64,000 nt of DNA from positions 87,112 through 151,111 of the IMG/VR virus record IMGVR_UViG_3300050166_000025, one strand, 5' to 3'. Below the pieces are notes generated by a model. That model ran no database searches and was not told the origin of the DNA. It saw only the letters and a program-made list of their open reading frames with translations. The position numbers and the translations under genes are program-made. Positions 54,301 through 62,083 of the stretch are shown here, in pieces. Each line of letters opens with the position of its first letter. Within the stretch, counting starts at the first letter, position 1. This stretch comes from a virus.

Positions 54301-54642
54301 GTTGAAAGTAAGAGTTACTTCAGCAAATAGATCTCCAGTAAAAATATTAGAGCTCTGCTCAGAAGTTAAAGTAAAGAATACGTATCCTGGTTGTGAATTT
54401 GCAGCGGTTCCTAATTGTAAAGCTGAAGTTGAACCAAAGATTTGTGGATATGCATATTGATAGACTTTTCTACCTAATGAATCGTATAAAGCAACTGTAA
54501 CCGAATCAGCTGTTGTTAAGTCCCATTGATTATTTAAGTAATCTTTGAAAATTATTAAAGTAATATCTTGAGTCGTTCCCTGTGTGACAGTGTTCAATGA
54601 ATCAATATAAGCTATTACGTTGTCCTGTGATACGTATGGCAT
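51391..54642 (-). CDS. Giant collagen-like fibre of 1083 residues
   Basis: Residues 1-130 form a beta domain resembling N-terminal baseplate-attachment domains ([16 protein letters not shown]...). Residues 310-940 are long runs of [13 protein letters not shown] and [10 protein letters not shown] units, with Asn, Gln and Asp in the X/Y positions, unlike the Ser/Thr-only tracts of the other two fibres. A short [19 protein letters not shown] stretch follows, then a C-terminal 130-residue beta domain. No S74 signature is seen. This is the longest collagen-like tract in the window. It probably acts as a long host-contacting fibre. Confidence 0.82.
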   Translation of the reverse strand: MPYVSQDNVIAYIDSLNTVTQGTTQDITLIIFKDYLNNQWDLTTADSVTVALYDSLGRKVYQYAYPQIFGSTSALQLGTAANSQPGYVFFTLTSEQSSNIFTGDLFAEVTLTFNDYYPTPRTYILPKLKIGSILAASGGTSGTSGSGSTAQYPLGTGSFPINRFQVEDIAGATPSKAGAATFNSELATNVTQIRFRNIDVNNARNTQLENFLINRITNDQASGIITVVNVNQPNHYAIYKIIGWSRQDIAFGNGNDNDTDGLIVDVLHEDHSESPVITFPNWKVGQVIAYNLDAYGAGNGNNSSSGVSGTSGTAGTSGVNGTSGVNGTSGVNGTSGINGTSGLNGQHGTSGIDGVSGTSGIDGQSGTSGIDGTSGINGTSGLDGQDGTSGTSGVSGTDGTSGVSGTSGLTGTSGIDGQSGTSGVDGTSGVNGTSGLDGQNGTSGIDGQNGTSGSSGVSGTNGSSGVSGTSGLTGTSGVDGTSGVNGQDGTSGVNGTSGIDGQSGTSGIDGQNGTSGLNGQDGTSGSSGISGTNGSSGVSGTSGIDGQNGTSGLDGQSGTSGVNGQNGTSGLDGQNGTSGINGQNGTSGSSGINGTSGSSGVSGTDGTSGVSGTSGLTGTSGANGQNGTSGVNGQNGTSGVNGQNGTSGLDGQSGTSGLDGQNGTSGINGTSGVSGTSGVNGQNGTSGVSGTNGSSGTSGLSGQDGTSGVNGQNGTSGVNGQNGTSGSSGLNGQNGTSGSSGLNGQNGTSGSSGVSGTNGSSGTTGTSGSSGTSGANGQSGTSGVNGTSGVNGTSGVNGTSGSSGASGTSGINGTSGSSGLSGTSGINGTSGVNGQNGTSGVNGTSGVNGTSGVNGTSGINGTSGTSGANGQNGTSGTSGANGQNGTSGISGTSGTSGVSGSSGTSGSSGVSGTSGSSGSSGINGVSITGPQGNTGPMGPQGPAGPAGSASITGSGALVNYSIRVAMTGGGVNGAAPILGATGPGGQILHDGTSWISGWSNSLSVNNLSIQHPLGKRVLNPACHAINAANIFTTAFIGKTASTFSCLQPSAGFTQVTFNAITGANTGAPTSGTAEVVITFQVES

Positions 54643-54693
54643 TTTATAATTTCTTTTTTTGTTTAGGTATATATCGAACTTTCTGGCTTGGGG

Positions 54694-55380
54694 TTATCCG
54701 TGCTTAAGTTTATGAAATAGAGAAAATTTAGCGATTGGAAATGCACACTCATCAAGCGGCATTGCACTTTCAAAATCGCATCTAATAACAGCCTTATCCG
54801 GTTCTGCGATTCCTATCTGAGTTACATAGTCAGTTAGATTCTTCATATTGAAATCCAAAGTTTCTACGTAAGTTAATTGAAACTTCTTCCAGTTATCGTT
54901 CATTGAAGAAGGCTTATTGAAGCTGTAAATTATTAAGTTGTTATTGTAATCTATTATTATGAAATAGCCTGAGTCAAACACTAATTTCTTTTCAGGAATA
55001 TATGTTAAGTGAATCTTTTTCTCGTGATCTCTCCATCTTTCTCTTAATGTCTTATATAACTTTTCAAATAGATACACTGCGTCACTTGCAATTTTAACCA
55101 TGTCCTCCATTTCTCCAGAGTTCTCTGGATACTCATACTCTAACTGCATGTTATCTATATCAATTCCAACAAGAACTTTCATCTTGTCATCCAATAAGTC
55201 TTTTTGATGTTGAAATCTGTAAAGATTTTCTAAGTGAATCTCTATCTCTTCCAGAACTGGAGCTAAGATATTTTGCTTTATTAGAGATTCATACTTGTTT
55301 ATGGCTGCTAAAAGCTTATAACGCTTGAACTCATAATCGTGAGGTTCAGAATCAAGCCAATTTTTGTTTAGAATATCCAT
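54694..55380 (-). CDS. Hypothetical helical protein
   Basis: Protein of 228 residues. The first 130 are mostly helical with many Leu and Glu (YKLLAAINKYESLIKQNILAPVLEEIEIHLENLY), the rest is beta-rich. No known motif. It is a single gene after the ClpP-operon terminator. TAAATA lies 4 bases before ATG, the late-type start, so a virion or late protein is more likely than a Clp partner. Confidence 0.55.
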   Translation of the reverse strand: MDILNKNWLDSEPHDYEFKRYKLLAAINKYESLIKQNILAPVLEEIEIHLENLYRFQHQKDLLDDKMKVLVGIDIDNMQLEYEYPENSGEMEDMVKIASDAVYLFEKLYKTLRERWRDHEKKIHLTYIPEKKLVFDSGYFIIIDYNNNLIIYSFNKPSSMNDNWKKFQLTYVETLDFNMKNLTDYVTQIGIAEPDKAVIRCDFESAMPLDECAFPIAKFSLFHKLKHG

Positions 55381-55514
55381 GGTGTATTTATCTACACCCG
55401 CGATAAATTATGTTAAATTTAGCCTTTTAATAAATCTTTCGGGATAATACGATACTCTTTTAATAAGAAAACATCTTACTACTTTGATACTTGAATACAA
55501 TAATATTAAAATAC

Positions 55515-55540
55515 AAAAGCCCAGATTAATCTGGGCTTTC
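55515..55540 (-). terminator. Intrinsic terminator after ClpP operon
   Basis: AAAGCCCAGAT-TA-ATCTGGGCTTT hairpin followed by TTTTGTATTTT on the minus strand. It ends the transcript of the small gene at 55543. Confidence 0.9.
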
Positions 55541-55542
55541 AT

Positions 55543-55857
55543 TTACTTCTTTGCTAATTTCTTTCCTGTCTTAAATAAGTTCAGGTCTTTTCCTCTATAT
55601 TCTGCATCATCACATGATAATCCCCATTGTAGAATAAACCAGCTCACCTCGTTCTCTGCCATCTTTGAGTTTAGACCTAACACCTTCATAACTCTTTTCT
55701 TTGCGTACTCTGCAAATTCTCTCTCCTTTTCGTAAGTTGTCTTATATTGCATATACCAGTTAGGTACATCTATGACATCTTCGAAGGTTTTGCCGAACGG
55801 TTCTAACTGTTTATTGATAAGTTCAACGAACAATTCTTTCTGCTTTTCTCTTCTCAT
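55543..55857 (-). CDS. Small hypothetical protein, end of Clp transcript
   Basis: Protein of 104 residues starting MRREKQKELFVELINKQLEPFGKTF, mostly helical with two Cys/Trp-containing segments. It is 1 base from the gene at 55859. No family recognised. Confidence 0.55.
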   Translation of the reverse strand: MRREKQKELFVELINKQLEPFGKTFEDVIDVPNWYMQYKTTYEKEREFAEYAKKRVMKVLGLNSKMAENEVSWFILQWGLSCDDAEYRGKDLNLFKTGKKLAKK

Positions 55858-55858
55858 T

Positions 55859-56089
55859 TTAATTCTGAATTAATTGAATTTTCTTAAGTACATCACTATC
55901 AGTAAGCTTTATAAAATCTTCAGACGATAAGCTAACTTCGATTATATTATCTTGTAATTTATATGCTTTTGGTGATGTGTAATATTGAACTACAGTATCT
56001 TCACTCGGGTAAAGATTTGCATGCAATTCATTTATTAATTTATTTAATTGCATTAAATCTTCAGTATCAATATAAATGTGAACTCTCAT
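55859..56089 (-). CDS. Small hypothetical protein downstream of clpP
   Basis: Protein of 76 residues starting MRVHIYIDTEDLMQLNKLINELHANLYP. It overlaps the clpP stop codon by one base, so it is translated with ClpP. No family recognised; a Clp adaptor or unrelated small protein are both possible. Confidence 0.55.
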   Translation of the reverse strand: MRVHIYIDTEDLMQLNKLINELHANLYPSEDTVVQYYTSPKAYKLQDNIIEVSLSSEDFIKLTDSDVLKKIQLIQN

Positions 56090-56790
56090 TATTTTTTAGA
56101 TTTAGTAGGTTTAGACTTAGCTCCAACGATTGAGTCAATGATACCATATTTCTTTGCTGCTTCAGCATCTAACCAAAAATCACGAGTTGCATCTTGCATT
56201 ACTTGATCGGCTGATTTGCCGCAGTATTCTCCTAACAACTTAAATAATATCTTATTAACTTTTTGCCATTCTGCCCAGTCAATTTGAGCGTCTTGGATGT
56301 TTCCACTAAATCCACCAGATGATTGATGTAACATGGTAGTGCTGAAACGGAGTGAGTGTCTTTTCCCTTTAGTTCCTGCGCCAAGAAGCACAGAACCCAT
56401 TGAAGCGGCCATACCGGTGTTGACTGTGATGATGTCAGAATTGATGTAATCCATAACATCGACCATTGAAAGTCCTGACTTTACACTTCCACCCGGAGAG
56501 TCAATATGCATTTTAATGTCGTCTTGATTAATAGAGTCAAGATACATTAACTGAGCCTGTACTACAGTTGACATGTTATCGTTTACTGGACCTGCAACCC
56601 ATAGTAATCTGTCTGCCATTAATCTTGAGAAAATGTCCATCTGAACAGCTCTCATTTCACGCTCTTCTAAAATATATGGTGTTAAAGAAGAATGAACCTG
56701 CTTATTATAATAATCTAAACCCGTAGAAGGCAACCCAAATTCTGATTGAGCAAAGCGCTGAAACTCGGTTTCTTTTGGAAAGTAATTCAT
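56089..56790 (-). CDS. clpP: ATP-dependent Clp protease proteolytic subunit (ClpP)
   Basis: Protein of 233 residues. The catalytic triad is present: GMAASMGSVLL with Ser130, TMLHQSSGG with His155, and ATRDFWLDAEAA with Asp204, in the order and spacing of ClpP. The substrate-lid segment HIDSPGGSVKSGLSM is typical. Its C-terminus ends in Lys/Ser. Together with the ClpC-like ATPase 1.2 kb upstream on the same strand it can form a phage ClpCP protease. The stop overlaps the start of the next small gene. Confidence 0.95.
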   Translation of the reverse strand: MNYFPKETEFQRFAQSEFGLPSTGLDYYNKQVHSSLTPYILEEREMRAVQMDIFSRLMADRLLWVAGPVNDNMSTVVQAQLMYLDSINQDDIKMHIDSPGGSVKSGLSMVDVMDYINSDIITVNTGMAASMGSVLLGAGTKGKRHSLRFSTTMLHQSSGGFSGNIQDAQIDWAEWQKVNKILFKLLGEYCGKSADQVMQDATRDFWLDAEAAKKYGIIDSIVGAKSKPTKSKK

Positions 56791-57107
56791 ATTGTTTCTT
56801 TTAGTTGTTTAATTAATTCGCACGTTTCATATTCTTCAATTTTTGCAAAATATTCAAGTGCTTTGTCTAGTGATTTGAGCCAACCTTCTTTTTCAAGAAC
56901 GAATGTGCTACGATGTAATTTATTGTTAGTGTCTTGGATAATATAACAAAGTATTGATTCTGTTTCAACACCTTCTATTCTATTCATTACATATTGCACG
57001 ATTCTTCTAAAAAATAAATCGGGCTCGTCCATGTATTTGGTGATGTCGTTTCCATCTACATCGGGTTTAATAGTGAACGTTGGAATTAGGCTCATTCTTG
57101 GTATCAT
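56787..57107 (-). CDS. Small UVR-like EEYETC-motif protein between clpP and thyA-like gene
   Basis: Protein of 106 residues. The C-terminus LEYFAKIEEYETCELIKQL is the fourth member of the UVR-like small family (others at 27976, 28553, 29854). It overlaps clpP downstream by 4 bases and the thymidylate-synthase-family gene upstream by 4 bases. In other bacteria UVR-domain proteins (McsA) help ClpC; its placement next to clpP makes an adaptor role plausible. Confidence 0.62.
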   Translation of the reverse strand: MIPRMSLIPTFTIKPDVDGNDITKYMDEPDLFFRRIVQYVMNRIEGVETESILCYIIQDTNNKLHRSTFVLEKEGWLKSLDKALEYFAKIEEYETCELIKQLKETI

Positions 57108-57982
57108 ACTAATTCAGCAAAGGTTCTGATATTAAGATAATCCGATAATAACTTTTCGTATTCTGTCTGCTTTGCTCCAGCTTCTACTAATTCATTTACT
57201 CTATCAATATATTGTGAACCTGCTAAACTTAACGTAGGTAATAACTTATTATCTTTTTCGATATAGAAGAAGAATGGTTTTAATAGATGCATCTTGTACT
57301 GTGTCGAGTCTTGACCATTTTGCTTGATGCTATCTGCTAAAACAAAGTGATGCTCGTAGAAGTGAATATTGTCTGCGAAGTGAGTGTATGTTCCTAACTT
57401 AAGTGCAGGATACGTATCTTTTAGCCACAAGTACATGTGTTGATGAACGAATGCAAAGAAAGGAGCGTCGAAGGTTAAACCGTAAAAGATGTCGTTTGAC
57501 CGCATCTGAACCTTCATGTTCAATTTGTTATCTCTAACAAAAAAGTTAAGATACATTGTGCACACAAAATCTTTATTGCCTTCAAACTGAAACTTTGGTT
57601 GATTAAGAAAAGCAATAGCTTGTCGAGTATTAATGTCTTGCTTTAGAGAAGTTAAGCACCATGCTAACTGATCGCCGAATAAGAGACTACCATAGTTTGA
57701 ATTGATTTCGTTAGTTCCTGGATTTGTAATGTTTTTCCAGAATCCAGAAAACTTATTAATATAATCTATGTCGTTGTCTCTATTAAGATACCACGCTAAC
57801 TCGCCTGCAAAATATTTATGGTTGAACTTACGATCTTTGAAATTTGCGAATGGTCGAGTTGGATCAACTTGAATTTGACCATAGATTAATTCCTTAACCC
57901 TTAAGTCTCTTGGTTGAGAGATAGAACCTTTCGATTCTATCTCTTTAATTATATTTATGAACGATTCAGAAAAGTTATTCAT
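57104..57982 (-). CDS. Thymidylate synthase-family enzyme, probable dCMP hydroxymethylase
   Basis: Protein of 292 residues with the fold of thymidylate synthase. Residues: FSGFWKNI near 78-85, NSNYGSLLF near 95, INTRQAIAFL (Arg120), FVCTMYLNFF with Cys141 (catalytic), MRSND with Arg161 and Asp164, then YGLTFD where Asp172 takes the position of the Asn that selects dUMP in thymidylate synthase, and IHFYEHH with His207 and Tyr209. An Asp at that place is the mark of dCMP hydroxymethylase (T4 gp42). The enzyme may thus make 5-hydroxymethyl-dCMP. Thymidylate synthase activity is the alternative. Confidence 0.82.
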   Translation of the reverse strand: MNNFSESFINIIKEIESKGSISQPRDLRVKELIYGQIQVDPTRPFANFKDRKFNHKYFAGELAWYLNRDNDIDYINKFSGFWKNITNPGTNEINSNYGSLLFGDQLAWCLTSLKQDINTRQAIAFLNQPKFQFEGNKDFVCTMYLNFFVRDNKLNMKVQMRSNDIFYGLTFDAPFFAFVHQHMYLWLKDTYPALKLGTYTHFADNIHFYEHHFVLADSIKQNGQDSTQYKMHLLKPFFFYIEKDNKLLPTLSLAGSQYIDRVNELVEAGAKQTEYEKLLSDYLNIRTFAELV

Positions 57983-58036
57983 GTATTATGTTATTACGAG
58001 AATATTAAATTATTTTACTACTTTAATATTATACTC

Positions 58037-60049
58037 CTATTTTAAGGAAAGTTTATCTTCTCCTTTAATGTGATTAATAGTGTAAACCTTATCTCCTTGA
58101 GTCATGACTCCATCGATGATTGCGTCAGCTAATAAGTCTTCAACGAAATTTTGAACAGCTCTCTTTAAGGGTCTTGCTCCGTAAGCTGGATCATAACCTT
58201 CTTTAACTAAGAGTAACTTTGCTTGCTTAGTAAATTTCAAATTGTATCCTTGTTCATACATTCTTACCAAGACCTCGCCTAATTCGATGTCTACGATTTT
58301 TAAGATGTCCTCTTCGCTTAACTGATCAAAGATAATGATGTCATCTAAACGATTTAAGAATTCTGGAGCAAACTTGTTCTTTAATTCTTTTCTAACTATC
58401 GCTTCTACTTTAGCCTTTTGCATTACGCTACCTTCAGTCGAGTCGAATCCAATTCCAGTGCCAAAGTCTGCGACTTTACGAGCACCGATATTCGAAGTCA
58501 TGATGATAATTGTATTTGTGAAATCGACAGTTCTTCCTAAAGAATCCGTTAATCTGCCATCATCTAAAACTTGTAATAATGTGTTGAAAATATCAGGGTG
58601 CGCTTTTTCAATCTCGTCAAATAGGATAATTGAGTAGGGCTTGCGGCGAACTGCTTCGGTTAATTGACCACCACCCTCATAACCAACATATCCTGGAGGT
58701 GGGCCGATTAAACGAGATACGTTGAATTTTTCTTGATATTCGGACATATCAATTCTTACCATCGACTCTTCAGAACCAAAGTAGTGCTTCGCGAGTGCTT
58801 TAACAGTTTCAGTTTTACCTACGCCGGTAGGGCCTAAGAATACAAATGAACCGATTGGCTTGTCTGCTGATGAGACACCTGCTCTTGAGCGTCTAATTAC
58901 TCTACATAACGCGTCAACTGCCGAGTCCTGTCCAATGATAAGCTTTTTCAACTCACCTGCCATTCCTGCGATCATTCTATTCTCATCGCCCGTTAATCGC
59001 GTAACTGGAATACCTGTAATGTCTGCGATTGTTGCGGCTACATCCTCTTCCGTGACATGCGTTCTATTATTCTTAATGTTCGATTCCCACTCTGCTAATT
59101 TAGTTTCAATCTCCTCTTTCTTCTTCATCTCTAAATCACGGAAATTTGCAGCTTGTTCGTAATCCTGTTTGTTTACTGCATCTAACTTCGCCTCCTTTAA
59201 TTCTTCGGCCTCGGTTTCCATCTTCTTCATGAAAGTTGGAACTTTAACCTCTTGCATGTGAATTTTAGAACCAGCTTCATCCATTACGTCAATAGCTTTA
59301 TCAGGCAACTCACGCTGGGTGATATATCTCTCGCTTAATTTAACACATGCTTCTAAAGCCTCATCAGTATATTGAACAGAGTGATGATCTTCATACTGTC
59401 CTTTAATTCTCTTTAAGATCTCAATCGTATCTTCGATTGAAGGCGGATCAATAAAGACCTCTTGAAATCTACGTGTTAATGCTCCATCATCTTCAATATG
59501 TTCTCTATACTCATCTAAAGTTGTAGCTCCAATACATTGAACTTGACCACGGGCTAATGCAGGCTTTAAGATATTAGAAGCATCTAAACTACCGCTGACG
59601 CCGCCGGCTCCAACTAGAGTGTGAATCTCATCGATGAAGATGATAATCTGCTTATTCTCTTTGAGTTCTTCTACGATATTCTTCATTCGCTCTTCAAACT
59701 CTCCTCGGTATTTAGTGCCCGCTACAATGTTATTAATATTTAGTGAGACAATTCTTTTGTTGAAAAGAGTTCTAGCAACTTTCTTATCGTTAATTCTTTG
59801 TGCAATCGCTTCGATGATAGCCGTCTTACCAACACCTGGATCTCCAAGTATGATTGGGTTATTCTTCTTTCTACGTGAAAGAATTTGACAAATGCGGTAT
59901 ACTTCCTTTTCTCTACCGATGATTGGATCAAGTTTACCTTCAGCTGCCATCTGTGTAAGATCTTCTCCGAACTGATCAATCATTGGTGTTGACTTGGGTT
60001 TTTTATTGCCCTTATCTCTTTTATCCTCGTTATCTGGATATGTAGCCAT
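58037..60049 (-). CDS. clpC: ClpC-like AAA+ unfoldase without N-domain
   Basis: Protein of 670 residues with two AAA+ modules. First: GDPGVGKT at 69-76 (Walker A) and IIFIDEIHTL near 137-144 (Walker B). A middle coiled region near 285-310 holds a UVR motif (KQDYEQAANFRDLEM). Second: GPTGVGKT at 406-413, ILFDEIEKAH near 475-484, and the ClpP-docking loop IGF at 533-535. The usual 140-residue N-domain for adaptors is absent, so substrate choice must come from other parts. It pairs with ClpP at 56089. Confidence 0.95.
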   Translation of the reverse strand: MATYPDNEDKRDKGNKKPKSTPMIDQFGEDLTQMAAEGKLDPIIGREKEVYRICQILSRRKKNNPIILGDPGVGKTAIIEAIAQRINDKKVARTLFNKRIVSLNINNIVAGTKYRGEFEERMKNIVEELKENKQIIIFIDEIHTLVGAGGVSGSLDASNILKPALARGQVQCIGATTLDEYREHIEDDGALTRRFQEVFIDPPSIEDTIEILKRIKGQYEDHHSVQYTDEALEACVKLSERYITQRELPDKAIDVMDEAGSKIHMQEVKVPTFMKKMETEAEELKEAKLDAVNKQDYEQAANFRDLEMKKKEEIETKLAEWESNIKNNRTHVTEEDVAATIADITGIPVTRLTGDENRMIAGMAGELKKLIIGQDSAVDALCRVIRRSRAGVSSADKPIGSFVFLGPTGVGKTETVKALAKHYFGSEESMVRIDMSEYQEKFNVSRLIGPPPGYVGYEGGGQLTEAVRRKPYSIILFDEIEKAHPDIFNTLLQVLDDGRLTDSLGRTVDFTNTIIIMTSNIGARKVADFGTGIGFDSTEGSVMQKAKVEAIVRKELKNKFAPEFLNRLDDIIIFDQLSEEDILKIVDIELGEVLVRMYEQGYNLKFTKQAKLLLVKEGYDPAYGARPLKRAVQNFVEDLLADAIIDGVMTQGDKVYTINHIKGEDKLSLK

Positions 60050-60066
60050 TTCTTGTTGTGTTTAAT

Positions 60067-60525
60067 TTATATTTTAGAAAGGTTATCTGCAGCGTGAACT
60101 GCCGGTAATAAATCTGGTTTAATTCTCGGTTTAATACCCAGTGACTGAACATATCCTTTAGCGGCTGCAACTAGTTTATTAGATGCATAGGCCTCGTCAT
60201 CATTTAAGTCTAGGTCTATATTATGTATATTTATTCCGTTTTCTCGTAGATACATTGCCAGTTCCACTGAAAACTCAACCTCTTTCCACAATCTGGTCCA
60301 TAGATCGTTAATTCTTTTAACCTTTTCCTTATTAAAAAGAACGTGGCAACCAGTATCGCCAATATGAATGACCAATGTTGTAACGTAGGTTGTGAATTCT
60401 CCTTTGTTATGTGAATCACAGCCAACATAGATACGCAAGTTGTTAAATTTGTGATCTAAGATATATTGCTTAACATACTCAGCAATTTCTATGGTATTGT
60501 TATCCATTAATTTTTTAAATTTCAT
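60067..60525 (-). CDS. RNase H-like protein, DUF458/YkuK family
   Basis: Protein of 152 residues. RIYVGCDSHNKGEFTTYVTTLVI provides the first RNase H-fold Asp, and LDLNDDEAYASNKLVAAAKGYVQSLG the later acidic residues, typical of the DUF458 family. Families of this fold are predicted nucleases or nucleic-acid binding proteins. It ends 17 bases before the clpC start and follows the LOG gene by 3 bases, so it is within the Clp transcript. Function in phages not known. Confidence 0.75.
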   Translation of the reverse strand: MKFKKLMDNNTIEIAEYVKQYILDHKFNNLRIYVGCDSHNKGEFTTYVTTLVIHIGDTGCHVLFNKEKVKRINDLWTRLWKEVEFSVELAMYLRENGINIHNIDLDLNDDEAYASNKLVAAAKGYVQSLGIKPRIKPDLLPAVHAADNLSKI

Positions 60526-60528
60526 ACC

Positions 60529-61200
60529 TTAGAAGTTTGTAATGTTATGTTGTCTATATTTTTCGTGATATTCACATATTTTTGAAACGGCCTCAGCTCC
60601 AGTATCGACTATTCTAAACAAGTCCAGATCTTTTTCACTCATTTTACCTTCGGCCAATACTGTTTTCTTAATCCATTCAATTAAGCCGCTCCAATATTCA
60701 ACTCCAACCAGTACGATTGGAAATTTAGGAGCATGACCAGTCTGTGCAAGTGTTAGGGCTTCAAATAATTCATCTAAAGTACCTAAACCTCCTGGAAAAA
60801 CAATAAATCCTTGTGAATATTTTAAGAATGCAACTTTTCTAGTGAAAAAATAGCGGCATGTGATACCTAATTGAACTCCAGGGTTCATTCCGGCTTCAAA
60901 GGGCAGTTCAATGCCTACCCCGATTGACTTTTTTCCTAAATCTACTGCCTTTGCTCCTTTATTAGCCGCTTCCATAATACCCGGACCACCTCCTGTAATG
61001 ACATTGAACCCTGATTGTGCCAATAAGCCTCCGGCAATGTATGCATGCGTATACATTGGATCATCTACGCTGGTTCTTGCAGAGCCAAAGACCGAAATAC
61101 TGGCATCTAAATCAGATAACTCATCGAAGGCTCTTGTAAATTCACTTTGAATGCGTAAAATTTGCCAAGCGTCCGTTGATTTTTGTATATGTTTGTCCAT
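60529..61200 (-). CDS. LOG-family nucleotide phosphoribohydrolase
   Basis: Protein of 223 residues from the ATG at 61200 (MDKHIQKSTDAW); the longer frame runs into the terminator and is rejected. Signatures: SVFGSARTSVDDPMY, VITGGGPGIMEAANKGA and FIVFPGGLGTLDELFEALTLAQTG, the PGGxGTxxE motif of LOG (cytokinin-activating) enzymes that remove ribose 5-phosphate from nucleoside monophosphates. In a phage it may alter nucleotide pools or destroy nucleotide-based signals of host defence. The second role is speculative. Confidence 0.88.
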   Translation of the reverse strand: MDKHIQKSTDAWQILRIQSEFTRAFDELSDLDASISVFGSARTSVDDPMYTHAYIAGGLLAQSGFNVITGGGPGIMEAANKGAKAVDLGKKSIGVGIELPFEAGMNPGVQLGITCRYFFTRKVAFLKYSQGFIVFPGGLGTLDELFEALTLAQTGHAPKFPIVLVGVEYWSGLIEWIKKTVLAEGKMSEKDLDLFRIVDTGAEAVSKICEYHEKYRQHNITNF

Positions 61201-61256
61201 TAAGGATTTATTAAAAGGTTTTAGATATTCTATACGTAAAGCTAAACTTGTTTCAA

Positions 61257-61285
61257 TAAAAAATGGGACCCATGTGAGTCCCATC
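61257..61285 (-). terminator. Intrinsic terminator
   Basis: ATGGGAC-TCACATGG-GTCCCAT hairpin followed by TTTTTTATTG on the minus strand, downstream of the gene at 61321 and upstream of the LOG gene. Confidence 0.85.
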
Positions 61286-61320
61286 TTAATCTTATATTAA
61301 AATATTACGATACTCTATAT

Positions 61321-61554
61321 TTATTCATCTTCTATTTTAACAATCGGGCTCTTAGACATGGCACGTTGAACACACTTATCACAGAGCGTCATTACCACAT
61401 CTTCATTAACTGCAACCCACTCATCACAAACTCCTTCTTCCGGAGCATACTGTGGATACTTGCCCATAGAGGGTAGAGAATTCATGCATTGCATCATCAA
61501 CCTCTTGTTCTCAACTCGGGTTCTATACTTAAAGTTCTTTAATTCCTTTGCCAT
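61321..61554 (-). CDS. Small Cys-rich protein, possible zinc binder
   Basis: Protein of 77 residues with four Cys (MQCMNS, GVCDEW, LCDKC) and a basic N-terminus (KNFKYRTRVENKRLMMQ). The spacing suggests a zinc-stabilised fold. It follows the membrane protein gene by 2 bases. Function unknown. Confidence 0.55.
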   Translation of the reverse strand: MAKELKNFKYRTRVENKRLMMQCMNSLPSMGKYPQYAPEEGVCDEWVAVNEDVVMTLCDKCVQRAMSKSPIVKIEDE

Positions 61555-61556
61555 CT

Positions 61557-61805
61557 TTATACGTCTAAATCTTCATCATCCCAGTCCATGTCTAGACTCT
61601 CAATTTTAATAGCGTCATACGCCAACTTAGTGGTGCAAACCAACAATAACATTTCGCCTCCTAAGGTAATAGTGAATGGAATATTCGTGGCCAATGTGAT
61701 AAACCAGGCGATTAATACTACTGAAACCAGAATTCCAATCGCAGCAAATGCACAAAGCGTTGCGCATGCAGCCAAGCCGGCCGCTTTAGAGGTCATGAAC
61801 ATCAT
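61557..61805 (-). CDS. Small membrane protein with two transmembrane segments
   Basis: Protein of 82 residues. Hydrophobic segments lie at 7-40 (AAGLAACATLCAFAAIGILVSVVLIAWFI) and 46-62 (ITLGGEMLLLVCTTKLA); the last 15 residues are acidic (ESLDMDWDDEDLDV). It overlaps the KTSC-domain gene by one base. A holin-like or membrane-modifying role is possible. Confidence 0.6.
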   Translation of the reverse strand: MMFMTSKAAGLAACATLCAFAAIGILVSVVLIAWFITLATNIPFTITLGGEMLLLVCTTKLAYDAIKIESLDMDWDDEDLDV

Positions 61806-62083
61806 TATTCAGGTGACTGTGTAATTGAGTCATCCTCGTCATTTTCTGGAAACACTTCCTCCTCATCTAATTTAATAGTCTCAAATTGACCACCTTTAAT
61901 GAATTGGTTCAGTGCTGCTCCTTGTGAATCGGCTGCAGCAAATTGTGCGTAGACCTCAACCGGAACATTCAGATAGCGATAGGCACCATTCTCAAATAGA
62001 ATGTCTAGAGTTTCACTTGCAAATTCATATTTACTTGCAAGAACTGTCGAAGAGTTGTATTCGTTTACTTGTAATGTAATCAT
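61805..62083 (-). CDS. KTSC-domain protein
   Basis: Protein of 92 residues. Residues 8-75 (SSTVLASKYEFASETLDILFENGAYRYLNVPVEVYAQFAAADSQGAALNQFIKG) match the KTSC pattern of small proteins found in phages and in bacterial operons. Its function is unknown. It is the first gene of the minus-strand transcript next to the GC-rich gene-free region. Confidence 0.75.
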   Translation of the reverse strand: MITLQVNEYNSSTVLASKYEFASETLDILFENGAYRYLNVPVEVYAQFAAADSQGAALNQFIKGGQFETIKLDEEEVFPENDEDDSITQSPE

